A DNA stretch of 37,954 bases from the NCBI GenBank assembly GCA_017303535.1, contig JAFLCO010000015.1:1-37954 (forward strand). The letters run 5' to 3'. Below the pieces are notes generated by a model. The model was not told the origin of the DNA, did no database searches, and saw nothing but the letters and a program-made list of their open reading frames with translations. Shown one piece after another: positions 24,545 through 31,867 of this stretch (its first letter is position 1; each line of letters starts with the position of its first letter). Origin of the DNA: Planctomycetota bacterium (GTDB lineage: Bacteria; Planctomycetota; Planctomycetia; Pirellulales; PNKZ01). A program made the translations under genes and the position numbers.

Positions 24545-25363
24545 CTAGTGCTTCCGTCTACTCTTAAGCATCGCTCGCAACTCCAACGGGTAGTCCGTCA
24601 AGATTCCGTCGATTCCGACTTCGGCCGCCTGATTCCAATGCTCGGGAACGTTGCCGCCGATTACGGCACCTGCGATGAAAGACCGTTTGCCTGCGTCCTT
24701 CACGGCCGTCATCTGCTCTTTCGAAGGCAGATAGCGGAAGTAGACGCAATCGGAGTGGGGCGAAGCAAGTGATCGGGAGAATTCATCGGCATTGTTGGCG
24801 ACAGTTGCCGTTTGGGCTTTCGGCGATGCCGCTTTGATTCGCTCTCGAACCGCCGGTTCCGAGATCGTTCTTCCTATAAACAACAGTCGTTGCCAGACAT
24901 CATATCTCTCGGCGAGTCGGACAACCTCTTGTTCCACTCCTTCGGCCTTCAGATCCACGGCGATCAGGACATCGTGCCGGCGATATTCGCCAATCAGCTG
25001 CATGACCTCTTCGATGGTCGGCACTGGTTCTCCGGCGAACTTCGGATCGAACCAACTTCCGGCGTCGAGTCGGCGGATTTCAGCCAGGGTTAGTTCGGTG
25101 ATTTTGCCGGTGCCGTCGGTCGTTCGATCCACCGTGTCGTCGTGAAGGCAGACCAACTGCCCGTCTTGGGTTCGCTGAACATCAAACTCGAAGCCGAGTC
25201 GCAGTTCGAGGCAAGCTCGAAAGTTCGCCGGCGTGTTCTCCGGCGCATGGAGAAGAAGTCCCCGGTGAGCGACGATCAGAGGGCGGATGGGTTCGGCGGC
25301 ATCAGCGCCGCAGGGATGCGCCAAAACGAATGCTGCGAAGTAAACGACGAAGCCGGCGCGCAT
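24545..25363 (-). CDS. Exported glycerophosphodiester phosphodiesterase (GDPD family)
   Basis: This is a 272-residue enzyme with a signal peptide (about residues 4-22). It is expected to hydrolyse glycerophosphodiesters to glycerol 3-phosphate and an alcohol in the periplasm. Family residues are visible: AHRG with His33-Arg34, PENT with Glu42, EFDVQRTQDG with Glu59 and Asp61, and LHDDTVDRTTDGTG with His74. The C-terminal GIDGILTDYPLEL is also typical. GGGAG lies eight bases before the ATG at 25363. It is convergent with the cupin gene and stands alone on its strand. Length is normal for the family. Confidence 0.94.
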   Translation of the reverse strand: MRAGFVVYFAAFVLAHPCGADAAEPIRPLIVAHRGLLLHAPENTPANFRACLELRLGFEFDVQRTQDGQLVCLHDDTVDRTTDGTGKITELTLAEIRRLDAGSWFDPKFAGEPVPTIEEVMQLIGEYRRHDVLIAVDLKAEGVEQEVVRLAERYDVWQRLLFIGRTISEPAVRERIKAASPKAQTATVANNADEFSRSLASPHSDCVYFRYLPSKEQMTAVKDAGKRSFIAGAVIGGNVPEHWNQAAEVGIDGILTDYPLELRAMLKSRRKH

Positions 25364-25594
25364 TCCAATTCTCCCGAGATGTACCGCATTTGTTCCGTGA
25401 CTACACCCTCAAGTTCGCTTCGGCAGCGGACGTTGGGCTGGAAGCTCCGTGAAGTCATGATAGCCGATCATCTTGATACCATCGCTGTGCTGACGCAACA
25501 GGCGACGCAAGTGTTCTAGGCTTGTGCGACGTTGAGTATCATCGTCTGCACGCTGATCCTACCTGCATGCTTTCGGCGACGATAGAATCAGGCC

Positions 25595-25906
25595 ATGCTG
25601 AACCTGTTTGACGAAGTACCGACCCCGCTGCCTGAAGAACTCGTTCAGAAGATTCTCAGCGGACCTAACTTACGCATCGAACGGATCGTCTCCCACGGAC
25701 ACGCCTCGCCTGACGGCTTTTGGTACGACCAAGAACAGAATGAGTTCGTCGTACTGTTGAAGGGTGCGGCCCGCCTGCGGTTCGAAGATGAAGTGATCGA
25801 AATGATCCCCGGCTCGTCGGTCAACATCCCGGCCCATCGGCGACACCGGGTCGAGTGGACGACGCCCGACGGACCCACGATCTGGTTGGCCGTCTTCTAC
25901 GAGTAG
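25595..25906 (+). CDS. Cupin-domain protein
   Basis: This is a 103-residue cupin barrel. The metal site residues appear as SHGHASPDGFWYDQEQNEFVVLLKG (motif 1, with Glu in QNEFV) and PGSSVNIPAHRRHRVEW (motif 2, with the PAHRRHRV histidines). Proteins of this kind are often described as phosphomannose isomerase-type cupins, but most have no known substrate. The gene ends three bases before the methyltransferase-like gene, so the two form an operon. No strong ribosome binding site is visible. Confidence 0.88.
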   Translation: MLNLFDEVPTPLPEELVQKILSGPNLRIERIVSHGHASPDGFWYDQEQNEFVVLLKGAARLRFEDEVIEMIPGSSVNIPAHRRHRVEWTTPDGPTIWLAVFYE

Positions 25907-25909
25907 CCC

Positions 25910-26503
25910 ATGCCGTCGGAAAATCTGTTTCGCATCGCCTTGGTCGTCGTCATTGCTCTCACGACCGCAGTAACGGTTTACCACCGCTTCCAAGCCGCAT
26001 CCTCCGGTGAAAAGATTTCTCACGAGTCGGAAGGTTATGTTTTCGCAGCCGTCCTACGGCTGGCCGGGCTCTGTTTGTGGATCAGCACGTTGGTCTATTT
26101 GATTTCTCCGACACTCGTACAGTGGGCCACCGTTCCGCTGCCCCCTTGGATGCGATGGAGCGGAGTCGCCGCCGGACTTTGTTGCTCGCTAGTGATGTAT
26201 TGGACTCTTTCCAGCCTCGGCAAGAATCTCACGGATACGGTCGTCACCCGCGCCGAGGCGACTTTGGTGACGCACGGACCTTATCGCTGGGTTCGCCATC
26301 CGTTTTATGTTACGGCGGCGGCGCTCATGGCCTCGGTCACGATCCTGACCGCAAACTGGTTGATCGGCGTGTCGAGTTTGTTGGTGCTTATTTTGCTCGC
26401 CGTGCGCACGCCCCAAGAAGAGCAAATGCTCATCGAGCGATTCGGACAGCAGTATCGTGACTACATGGCCAAGACCGGCAGGTTCTTTCCTCGGAGAAAC
26501 TGA
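25910..26503 (+). CDS. Isoprenylcysteine carboxyl methyltransferase-family membrane protein
   Basis: This is a 197-residue integral membrane protein with about five hydrophobic segments. The C-terminal half carries the ICMT/PEMT signature: LVTHGPYRWVRHPFY (RHPFY at residues 129-133), then RTPQEEQMLIERFGQQYRDYMAKTGRF with the Glu pair at 170-171. These positions bind S-adenosylmethionine and close the active site in the family. Bacterial members methylate unknown small or lipid substrates. The gene follows the cupin gene by three bases. The arsenic operon starts 174 bases downstream, but nothing in the sequence ties this gene to arsenic. Confidence 0.9.
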   Translation: MPSENLFRIALVVVIALTTAVTVYHRFQAASSGEKISHESEGYVFAAVLRLAGLCLWISTLVYLISPTLVQWATVPLPPWMRWSGVAAGLCCSLVMYWTLSSLGKNLTDTVVTRAEATLVTHGPYRWVRHPFYVTAAALMASVTILTANWLIGVSSLLVLILLAVRTPQEEQMLIERFGQQYRDYMAKTGRFFPRRN

Positions 26504-26624
26504 AGCAATCCTCAATCGTCCTTCTAGTTTTGCTATCTCGACAGACTATTCGATCGGCTTTCTCTGAGAGAGCCGCACGTCGCTGAGTAAAGACGCAGGA
26601 AAAACGAAATCGTGTTTGCTTGGG

Positions 26625-26656
26625 TTGACCGTCACTATTACACACTGTAGTGTAAT
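26625..26656 (+). promoter_or_regulatory. ars promoter with ArsR-type operator
   Basis: TTGACC (26625-26630) and TAGTGT (26648-26653) are spaced by 17 bases. A perfect dyad ATTACAC-N6-GTGTAAT at 26637-26656 covers the spacer and the -10 element, where a bound repressor would block RNA polymerase. The arsR start is 22 bases further on, so this is very likely the ArsR binding site. Confidence 0.75.
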
Positions 26657-26677
26657 TGTGTCTTATGGGGAAAGTTC

Positions 26678-27076
26678 GTGAAAGCCAAAGTACAAAAACG
26701 GGCCGAATCCGGTTGTTGTGCCCGACCGGCGCTGAAAGAGCGTCCGCTTCTCTCGCCGATCCAAGCGGGCGGGTTAGCGGCGGTATTCAAAGTGTTGGCG
26801 AACGACACCCGGCTGCGGCTCTTGCACTCGCTCGTGCGGGCCGAGGAGCTTTGCGTGACGGATCTTGCCGCGTCGCTCGGAATGAAACCGCAGGCCGTCT
26901 CCAACCAACTTCAGCGGCTCTCCGATTTAGGCATCTTGGCTTCACGTCGAGAAGGCAACAGCATTCACTACCGCTTGGTGGACCTCTGCGTGCGATCCCT
27001 TTTGGACCAGGGACTTTGTTTGATGGAGGAAGTGTCGGCGCGCAGTCGAAGCCGTTTTTCCGTCCCTTGCAAATAA
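26678..27076 (+). CDS. arsR: ArsR/SmtB-family metalloregulatory repressor
   Basis: This is a 132-residue winged-helix repressor. The core AVFKVLANDTRLRLLHSLVRAEELCVTDLAASLGMKPQAVSNQLQRLSDLGILASRREGN includes the recognition helix at about residues 70-84 and the wing after it. Cysteines lie at 13, 14, 59, 104, 114 and 131. The classical ArsR site is ELCVCDL, but here residue 61 is Thr (ELCVTDL). Arsenite may therefore be sensed by Cys59 with the N-terminal CC pair or the C-terminal cysteines. The start is a GTG with GGGGAAAG just upstream; the nearby ATG at 26665 is out of frame. The operator lies immediately upstream, so the protein most likely represses its own operon. Confidence 0.9.
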   Translation: MKAKVQKRAESGCCARPALKERPLLSPIQAGGLAAVFKVLANDTRLRLLHSLVRAEELCVTDLAASLGMKPQAVSNQLQRLSDLGILASRREGNSIHYRLVDLCVRSLLDQGLCLMEEVSARSRSRFSVPCK

Positions 27077-27090
27077 GGCCGACAGTCAGA

Positions 27091-27477
27091 ATGAAGCGAG
27101 TCATTTTCGTTTGCGTCGAAAACTCCAATCGAAGCCAAATGGCCGAGGCCTTTGCTCGCATGCATGGTGCGGGAAAGGTCGAGGCGTTTAGCTCGGGCTC
27201 ACGGCCTTCCGGTCGGATCAATCCCAAGGCCGTCGAAGCAATGCGGGAACTGGGCTACGACCTGACGACGCACCATTCCAAAGGACTCGCCGACTTCAAC
27301 GGCCAAGAGTTCGATGCGGCCGTGACCATGGGGTGCGGCGATGAATGCCCGCTGGTGATTGCCAAACAGCGGGCGGATTGGAAGATTCCCGATCCCCGAG
27401 ACATGACGCCGGAACAGTTCCGGGAAGTGCGAAATCTGATCGAGTCGAAAGTGAAAGAACTGATCGAGAAGCTGTAA
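27091..27477 (+). CDS. arsC: Arsenate reductase, low-molecular-weight phosphatase type
   Basis: This is a 128-residue enzyme that reduces arsenate to arsenite in the cytoplasm. The phosphatase loop CVENSNRS gives C-x5-R with nucleophile Cys8 and Arg14. The later IPDPRDMTPEQFREVRN contains the DP catalytic aspartate loop. The resolving cysteines would be among CGDEC at about residues 83-87, as in thioredoxin-linked members. The start at 27091 lies 15 bases after arsR; the same frame is open far upstream across arsR, but that part is out of frame with arsR and is not coding. It makes the arsenite handled by the next two gene products. Confidence 0.92.
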   Translation: MKRVIFVCVENSNRSQMAEAFARMHGAGKVEAFSSGSRPSGRINPKAVEAMRELGYDLTTHHSKGLADFNGQEFDAAVTMGCGDECPLVIAKQRADWKIPDPRDMTPEQFREVRNLIESKVKELIEKL

Positions 27478-27492
27478 GAGGAAAAGAGAGCC

Positions 27493-27885
27493 ATGACCAG
27501 CGTACAAGTGTTCGACAAGCCGCTCTGCTGCTCAAGCGGCGTTTGCGGTCCCGACGTTGATCCTGCACTCGTGATGTTCGCCGCCGATCTTCAATGGTTG
27601 GAGCGACAAGGAGTTCAAGTTCAGCGAATCAACCCGGCCCAGCAACCGGCTCTTTTCGCAGCGAGCGAAGCCGTGCGTGAGGAATTGAAACGGCACGGCA
27701 ACGACTGCCTGCCCCTCGTACTGGTAAATAATGCCGTCGTTAGTCGTGGCGTTTTTCCGGATCGAAGCCAGTTAGCGGGTTGGACCGGAATCAACTTCAG
27801 TTCACTTCCCGAACTTCCTGTAATTACGACCGGTTGCTGCGGCGGCACCCAAGGAACGAACGGCTCTTCGTCGTCGTGCTGTTAA
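27493..27885 (+). CDS. arsD: ArsD arsenite metallochaperone
   Basis: This is a 130-residue protein of the thioredoxin-like ArsD family. It binds arsenite and hands it to the ArsA ATPase. The essential cysteines Cys12, Cys13 and Cys18 (PLCCSSGVCGP) sit at exactly the canonical positions. Two further vicinal pairs, 115-116 and 129-130, match the C-terminal pairs of classical ArsD. GAGGAAAAG precedes the ATG, and the gene starts 15 bases after arsC. The presence of ArsD next to ArsA is the usual arrangement. Confidence 0.95.
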   Translation: MTSVQVFDKPLCCSSGVCGPDVDPALVMFAADLQWLERQGVQVQRINPAQQPALFAASEAVREELKRHGNDCLPLVLVNNAVVSRGVFPDRSQLAGWTGINFSSLPELPVITTGCCGGTQGTNGSSSSCC

Positions 27886-27905
27886 CTAGCATTGGGAGGT
27901 TGATG

Positions 27906-29732
27906 ATGCGTCTCCTGAAACAGCCGACACGACTTCTGTTCTTTACCGGCAAAGGCGGCGTCGGCAAAACCTCGCTGGCCTGTGCTACGGCGATTGCACT
28001 CGCCGACCAAAAGAAACAAGTCTTATTGGTCAGCACCGATCCGGCCTCCAATCTGGGGCAAGTCTTTGGCGTCACGATTGGGGAACATGAACCCACGCCG
28101 ATTCCCGGCGTTACCGGCCTCGAAGCCTTGAACATCAATCCCGAGGCGGCGGCACAAGCGTACCGAGATCGCATCGTCGGCCCGGTGCGGGATGTTTTGC
28201 CTGCGGAAACCGTTAAAGGAATGGAAGAGCAACTTTCCGGAGCTTGCACGACGGAGATCGCCGCCTTCGACGAGTTCACGGGATTGTTGGCCGACGACGT
28301 GGCGACCCGGAAATACGATCACGTCATCTTTGATACGGCGCCTACCGGCCACACGCTACGGTTGCTTCAACTGCCGACGGCGTGGAGCAACTTTTTGGAG
28401 TCGAACGAATCGGGCGCTTCTTGCCTGGGGCCGCTCTCAGGCTTGGAAAAGCAGCGTCAGCAATATGCTCATGCCGTAGCCCAGTTGGCGGATGGTAACG
28501 TCACGACCATCGTGCTTGTTTCACGTCCGCAGAAGGCGTCTCTAGCCGAGGCGGATCGCACCAGTCATGAACTGGCGACGTTGGGCATCGTCAACCAGCA
28601 ACTCTTTATTAACGGAGTCATGCCCGACAACGGTAGCGACGACCCGTTGGCGTTAGCACTGCGGAGGCGGGAAGAAGCCGCAGTGTCCGCGCTACCTTCT
28701 TCACTGTTGTCTTTGCCTCGGGAACAAGTGCCGCTGCAACCCAGAAATATGGTCGGGGTGGTGGCCTTACGGACGTTACTTTCGGAGAAGATCGAGACAT
28801 TAGCCGACTCCCGGCCTTCGGCGACGCCTTCCGCTCTTTCCGTGCCGCCGCTCTCGCAGTTGATCGACGAGATCGAGAAAGATCAGCATGGACTGGTCAT
28901 GGTCCTGGGCAAAGGCGGCGTCGGCAAGACGACCGTTGCCGCTGCGATGGCCGTCGCCTTGGCGCATCGTGGTCATGCGGTGCATTTGACGACGACCGAT
29001 CCCGCGGCCCATCTTTCGATGACCGTGGAATCGACGTTTCCCAATCTGACGGTGAGTCGCATCGACCCGCAGGTTGAACGCGACCGTTACCGTCGCCACA
29101 TCATGGAGACGAAAGGACAAAATCTTGACGAAGCGGGCCGCACGCTTCTGGAAGAGGATTTGCGATCGCCTTGCACCGAAGAGATCGCCGTATTTCAGGC
29201 ATTCTCACGAGTGATGCAGGAGTCGAAGCAGAAGTTCGTGGTGGTCGATACGGCGCCAACCGGCCACACTCTGCTCTTGCTCGACGCCACGGGGTCCTAT
29301 CACCGTGATGTCGTTCGGCACTTGCAGCCCGGCGCGCATGTCGTCACCCCGATGATGCGACTGCAAGACCCGAAGCTTACGAAAATGCTGGTGGTGACCT
29401 TGCCGGAGACGACTCCCGTACTGGAAGCGGAATCGCTTCAAGCCGATTTACGACGAGCGGGGATCGAACCTTGGGCCTGGGTCATCAATTCCTCCTTGCT
29501 GGCCGCCGCACCCAGCGATCCTTTGCTCGCCGCACGAGCGGCGGAAGAACGACGTCACATCGAGCGAGTTCAGCAATCGGTCGCACGAACGGCGATCATT
29601 CCCTGGCACGCCCACGAACCCGTCGGCAGCGAGCGGCTCCTTGAGCTTTCCGGTTGCGAAGTGGAATCGGGTGTACCACATTCTGACGCAAGCGATGAGA
29701 TCGCCGGGGCAAAGCCCTCCGGTTCATCCTGA
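27906..29732 (+). CDS. arsA: ArsA arsenical pump-driving ATPase
   Basis: This is a 608-residue ATPase made of two homologous halves. Both have the deviant Walker A motif GKGGVGKT, at residues 15-22 and 335-342. The signature DTAPTGHTLRLL occurs in the first half and DTAPTGHTLLLL in the second. The arsenite-binding cysteines appear at 114, 173 and 423, one residue off those known in the E. coli plasmid protein (113, 172, 422). I start at ATG 27906 because GGGAGG lies six bases upstream; ATG 27903 is adjacent and in frame. ArsA normally docks on the ArsB or Acr3 permease, and neither is in the window. The operon ends here; a hairpin lies downstream. Confidence 0.96.
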   Translation: MRLLKQPTRLLFFTGKGGVGKTSLACATAIALADQKKQVLLVSTDPASNLGQVFGVTIGEHEPTPIPGVTGLEALNINPEAAAQAYRDRIVGPVRDVLPAETVKGMEEQLSGACTTEIAAFDEFTGLLADDVATRKYDHVIFDTAPTGHTLRLLQLPTAWSNFLESNESGASCLGPLSGLEKQRQQYAHAVAQLADGNVTTIVLVSRPQKASLAEADRTSHELATLGIVNQQLFINGVMPDNGSDDPLALALRRREEAAVSALPSSLLSLPREQVPLQPRNMVGVVALRTLLSEKIETLADSRPSATPSALSVPPLSQLIDEIEKDQHGLVMVLGKGGVGKTTVAAAMAVALAHRGHAVHLTTTDPAAHLSMTVESTFPNLTVSRIDPQVERDRYRRHIMETKGQNLDEAGRTLLEEDLRSPCTEEIAVFQAFSRVMQESKQKFVVVDTAPTGHTLLLLDATGSYHRDVVRHLQPGAHVVTPMMRLQDPKLTKMLVVTLPETTPVLEAESLQADLRRAGIEPWAWVINSSLLAAAPSDPLLAARAAEERRHIERVQQSVARTAIIPWHAHEPVGSERLLELSGCEVESGVPHSDASDEIAGAKPSGSS

Positions 29733-29795
29733 GAATTGAATGAGTCGGCGAGCGCCCCGTTGAGAAAGCTAAGCGAACGGCAACGGTAGATAATA

Positions 29796-29845
29796 GTGCG
29801 GCAGCTTCTCACATAGGCCCTCTATGTACTTGCTTGCTGCCGCAC
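29796..29845. other. Two-level hairpin downstream of arsA
   Basis: GTGCGGCAGC (29796-29805) pairs perfectly with GCTGCCGCAC (29836-29845). Inside, ACATAG (29811-29816) pairs with CTATGT (29822-29827) over a 5-base loop. There is no T-tract. It may end the ars transcript with help from Rho, or be a structured repeat. Confidence 0.5.
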
Positions 29846-29912
29846 CGTGGGCGATTTGAGAAGCCGAGAAAAGTCGGCGAGCGATACAAACGGGCTTACC
29901 GCCCAAGACGAC

Positions 29913-29940
29913 GCAAGCCCTTGATTGCTCAAGGGCTTGC
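29913..29940. terminator. Perfect 12-bp hairpin just downstream of tRNA-Arg
   Basis: GCAAGCCCTTGA (29913-29924) pairs perfectly with TCAAGGGCTTGC (29929-29940) around TTGC. It lies about 20 bases past the tRNA 3' end on the minus strand, where a terminator would be expected, though no T-run follows. Confidence 0.5.
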
Positions 29941-29960
29941 CGTAGAAGTTTGCCGCCAAA

Positions 29961-30034
29961 TACACCCGGAGGGATTCGAACCCCCAACCCTCGGTTCCGA
30001 AGACCGATGCGCTATCCGATTGCGCCACGGGTGC
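29961..30034 (-). tRNA. tRNA-Arg, anticodon UCG
   Basis: Reading the minus strand, a full 74-base cloverleaf can be drawn: 7-bp acceptor stem GCACCCG/CGGGTGT (closing pair G-U), 4-bp D stem GCGC/GCGC, 5-bp anticodon stem TCGGT/ACCGA with loop CTTCGGA (anticodon TCG), 5-base variable loop, and T stem with TTCGAAT loop. The discriminator base is A, and CCA is not encoded. It would read CGA and possibly other CGN arginine codons. Confidence 0.95.
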
Positions 30035-30206
30035 CCGTGCGGTGAGGCGGTTTCTTAATCTCGAAGATCCGGAAATCGCTCGTTCGCAGACCGCTTACTT
30101 TAACAAAGTCGGCGTCCGTCGCAAAGTCGCGCATTTGCCGGCCGGTTTGTCGGCACCATATATTGCCGGGCGTTTCCGATCGCGACGCACCACGAGGAAT
30201 GCCGCC

Positions 30207-30395
30207 ATGAAAGAGCATCGCTTGGTTGCATGGGGGTTGATGATGGTCGCCGGCTCAATCGCTGCGGGCAACGGGATGCTCGCTCGCCAAGCCCGACCGG
30301 ACGAGGCGCACGTTGTTTACTTCTGGGGCTGTGGTTTGCTCGTCGTCAGCGGCGTGATGTTCGTCGTCGATTATCTTCGCAGCTATCGGCAATAA
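30207..30395 (+). CDS. Small two-helix membrane protein
   Basis: This is a 62-residue protein with two hydrophobic helices (about residues 8-24 and 38-55) and a short polar loop between them (ARQARPDEAH). GAGGAA precedes the ATG at 30207 by about seven bases. No family is recognised. The longer frame upstream to 30042 overlaps the tRNA flank and is not convincing. A 7-bp hairpin lies right after the stop. Confidence 0.65.
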   Translation: MKEHRLVAWGLMMVAGSIAAGNGMLARQARPDEAHVVYFWGCGLLVVSGVMFVVDYLRSYRQ

Positions 30396-30398
30396 CCC

Positions 30399-30420
30399 CC
30401 CGCGACGCGAACCTCGCGGG
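30399..30420 (+). terminator. Hairpin after the small membrane protein gene
   Basis: CCCGCGA (30399-30405) pairs with TCGCGGG (30414-30420) around 8 bases, three bases after the stop codon. No T-run follows, so termination is uncertain. Confidence 0.3.
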
Positions 30421-30428
30421 CGATTGGC

Positions 30429-30474
30429 CCTCCTGTTGGTCGGCTTCGTATTTTTTACGCCGGCAAACAGGAGG
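30429..30474 (+). promoter_or_regulatory. Hairpin masking the ribosome binding site before the SEC-C gene
   Basis: CCTCCTGTT (30429-30437) pairs perfectly with AACAGGAGG (30466-30474). After a single G-A mismatch, 30439-30444 pairs with 30459-30464 (six pairs, one G-U), leaving a 14-base loop with six T. The 3' arm contains GGAGG, the only good ribosome binding site for the reading frames that follow. In the RNA this would hide the site, suggesting translational control. Confidence 0.6.
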
Positions 30475-30480
30475 TGCACC

Positions 30481-30525
30481 ATGCGACACGACCACGAAGA
30501 AGAACCGTTTTCAGCGAGCCGATGA
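30481..30525 (+). CDS. Possible 14-codon leader peptide
   Basis: An ATG six bases after GGAGG opens a short frame encoding [14 protein letters not shown]. Its TGA overlaps the ATG of the SEC-C gene (ATGA). The spacing fits better here than for the SEC-C ATG itself, so translation of the mini-protein may depend on this leader. An alternative is that translation starts at GTG 30474, in frame with the SEC-C protein. Confidence 0.4.
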   Translation: MRHDHEEEPFSASR

Positions 30526-30689
30526 GCAAACGTCGGCGCGGGTTCCCCAGCGAAACTCACGTCGGCATCGGCCGCCGCGTGGTTCACGGCGACAAGGAAC
30601 TCGTCGAGAAGCTCGGCCGCAACGACCTCTGCCCGTGCGGCAGCGGCCGGCGCTATAAGCGCTGCTGCCTCCGCTCGGGCCGTTTTTGA
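30522..30689 (+). CDS. SEC-C zinc-motif mini-protein
   Basis: This is a 55-residue basic protein whose C-terminal half is a complete SEC-C motif, [19 protein letters not shown]. Zinc ligands are Cys37, Cys39 and Cys48 with Cys49. The motif occurs at the end of SecA and in many stand-alone proteins, where it binds zinc and contacts ribosomes or SecB. The N-terminal half is unremarkable ([18 protein letters not shown]). The ATG overlaps the stop of a short leader frame. The ribosome binding site further upstream is in a hairpin. Confidence 0.8.
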   Translation: MSKRRRGFPSETHVGIGRRVVHGDKELVEKLGRNDLCPCGSGRRYKRCCLRSGRF

Positions 30690-30761
30690 CGGCACCCTGC
30701 GCGACGACTACTTTTAGAGAAGTATGACTCCCGACCGTTTCGCAAGACGCGGCCCTATCAC

Positions 30762-30921
30762 ACTAGCCCCGCCGCGCCAGCAAGGGGACATTTCAAACCA
30801 CAGAGGCACAGAGACACAGAGAGGAGAAAACGAGAATTGTTGCTTCTCGTCTCTTCCTCTGTGACTCTGTGTCTCTGTGGTGAAATTCGTCCGTGTCCCC
30901 TCGCTGGCGCGTCGGGGCTAG
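30762..30921. repeat. Long imperfect inverted repeat with ACAGAG-type arms
   Basis: The left arm runs from about 30762 to 30830 and the right arm from about 30850 to 30921. The outer 29 bases of each arm match in 27 positions (ACTAGCCCCG... and ...CGGGGCTAGT). The inner part consists of CCACAGAG/CACAGAG runs facing CTCTGTG runs. Such elements are dispersed in planctomycete genomes and could fold into a very long hairpin. Its right end is repeated at 32951. Confidence 0.8.
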
Positions 30922-31031
30922 TATTTGGTGGCTAGGCGTATTTGAGCGCCGCGAGGCTCGTTATCGAGGCCGATGCCGCCGCTCTGCAGCCGTAAAAACC
31001 GGCGAACCCGCGTCTTTGGGCGGCCACGTTC

Positions 31032-31060
31032 TTGCTCCGGTTTTCGCGGCATGTTATAAG
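31032..31060 (+). promoter_or_regulatory. Candidate promoter of the FHA gene
   Basis: TTGCTC (31032-31037) and TATAAG (31055-31060) are separated by 17 bases, about 110 bases before the FHA start codon. This is pattern evidence only. Confidence 0.35.
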
Positions 31061-31172
31061 CGCTAGGTAGGCGGAAATCGTTCTCCCCGCGCACCTTGCG
31101 CCGCGTTCGGTGCAAAACTCGTCGGCGCACCCATCGCGACCTCGCTACGCTCGTCGGCCTCCAGAACCTGTT

Positions 31173-31856
31173 ATGGCAATGATCAACCTGAGGGTTCTCG
31201 ACGGAGCCGATCGCGGACGGGTCTTTGGTACGCTCCCCACTCCGGTCACCATCGGCCGCGAGGAAGGGAACGTCGTCCAGCTCAACGACGAACGGGTCTC
31301 GCGCTACCACCTGAAGATTCAAGAAGACCAGCAGCAATACGTGCTGACCGATCTCGACAGCACCAACGGCACGAAGGTCAACGGCGAAGACGTCTCGCTC
31401 CGCATCCTCCGCTACGGCGACATCATCTCGGTCGGCCGCTCGGTGCTGCTCTTCGGCAGTCGGGAAGAAATCGCCGAGCGATTGATTGGACTTCAGGCCG
31501 ACGGCGATCCGCACAGCCAGACGATGGTGCCGGAAGACCTGAAACGCCAGGCCGCGCAGGCCGGCATGGATTACGAAGAGCACTGGTCGGAACGGCTGAG
31601 CGAAGCGGCCGAGCGAAAGATCAAAGTGCCGCCGGCCCTGCCGCAGAAGCTGAGCCCGCTGCAATCGGCCCAACTCTGCGAAGTGCTGGAATTCTGCCAC
31701 GTGCGGCTGCGCGAAGTCTTGGCCCAAATGAAAGCCGAACCGGCGGCCAAGCGCGTCGTCATCGACGAAAAGCCCTGGCAAAACCTCATCGACCTGCAAT
31801 GGCGCCTGGCCGAGTATGCCCGCTCGATTGCGGAACCCAAGGGGGATGAGGAGTAG
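31173..31856 (+). CDS. FHA-domain protein
   Basis: This is a 227-residue cytoplasmic protein. The forkhead-associated domain occupies about residues 1-100 and has all the phosphothreonine-binding residues: TIGRE (Gly28-Arg29), RVSRYH (Ser43, Arg44, His46), TDLDSTNGTKVNG (Asn65, Gly66). The rest is mostly charged helix with no recognised domain. FHA proteins read out Ser/Thr kinase activity, and the window holds two such kinases, but a direct link is only a guess. The start is ATG 31173 or ATG 31179. The long minus-strand frame opposite is taken as antisense. Confidence 0.92.
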   Translation: MAMINLRVLDGADRGRVFGTLPTPVTIGREEGNVVQLNDERVSRYHLKIQEDQQQYVLTDLDSTNGTKVNGEDVSLRILRYGDIISVGRSVLLFGSREEIAERLIGLQADGDPHSQTMVPEDLKRQAAQAGMDYEEHWSERLSEAAERKIKVPPALPQKLSPLQSAQLCEVLEFCHVRLREVLAQMKAEPAAKRVVIDEKPWQNLIDLQWRLAEYARSIAEPKGDEE

Positions 31857-31867
31857 TTTGTCGGGTA

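Noticed and set aside
26656-27090. Upstream extension of the arsC frame across arsR
   Set aside because: The arsR frame in this region has a complete helix-turn-helix; the extension has no domain, and arsC aligns with its family from 27091.
29769-30028. Minus-strand frames overlapping the tRNA gene
   Set aside because: They translate the tRNA-Arg sequence and its flank; no support as protein genes.
29961-30034. Proof of integration at tRNA-Arg
   Set aside because: I could not find a second copy of the tRNA 3' end in the window, so no attachment-site pair can be claimed.
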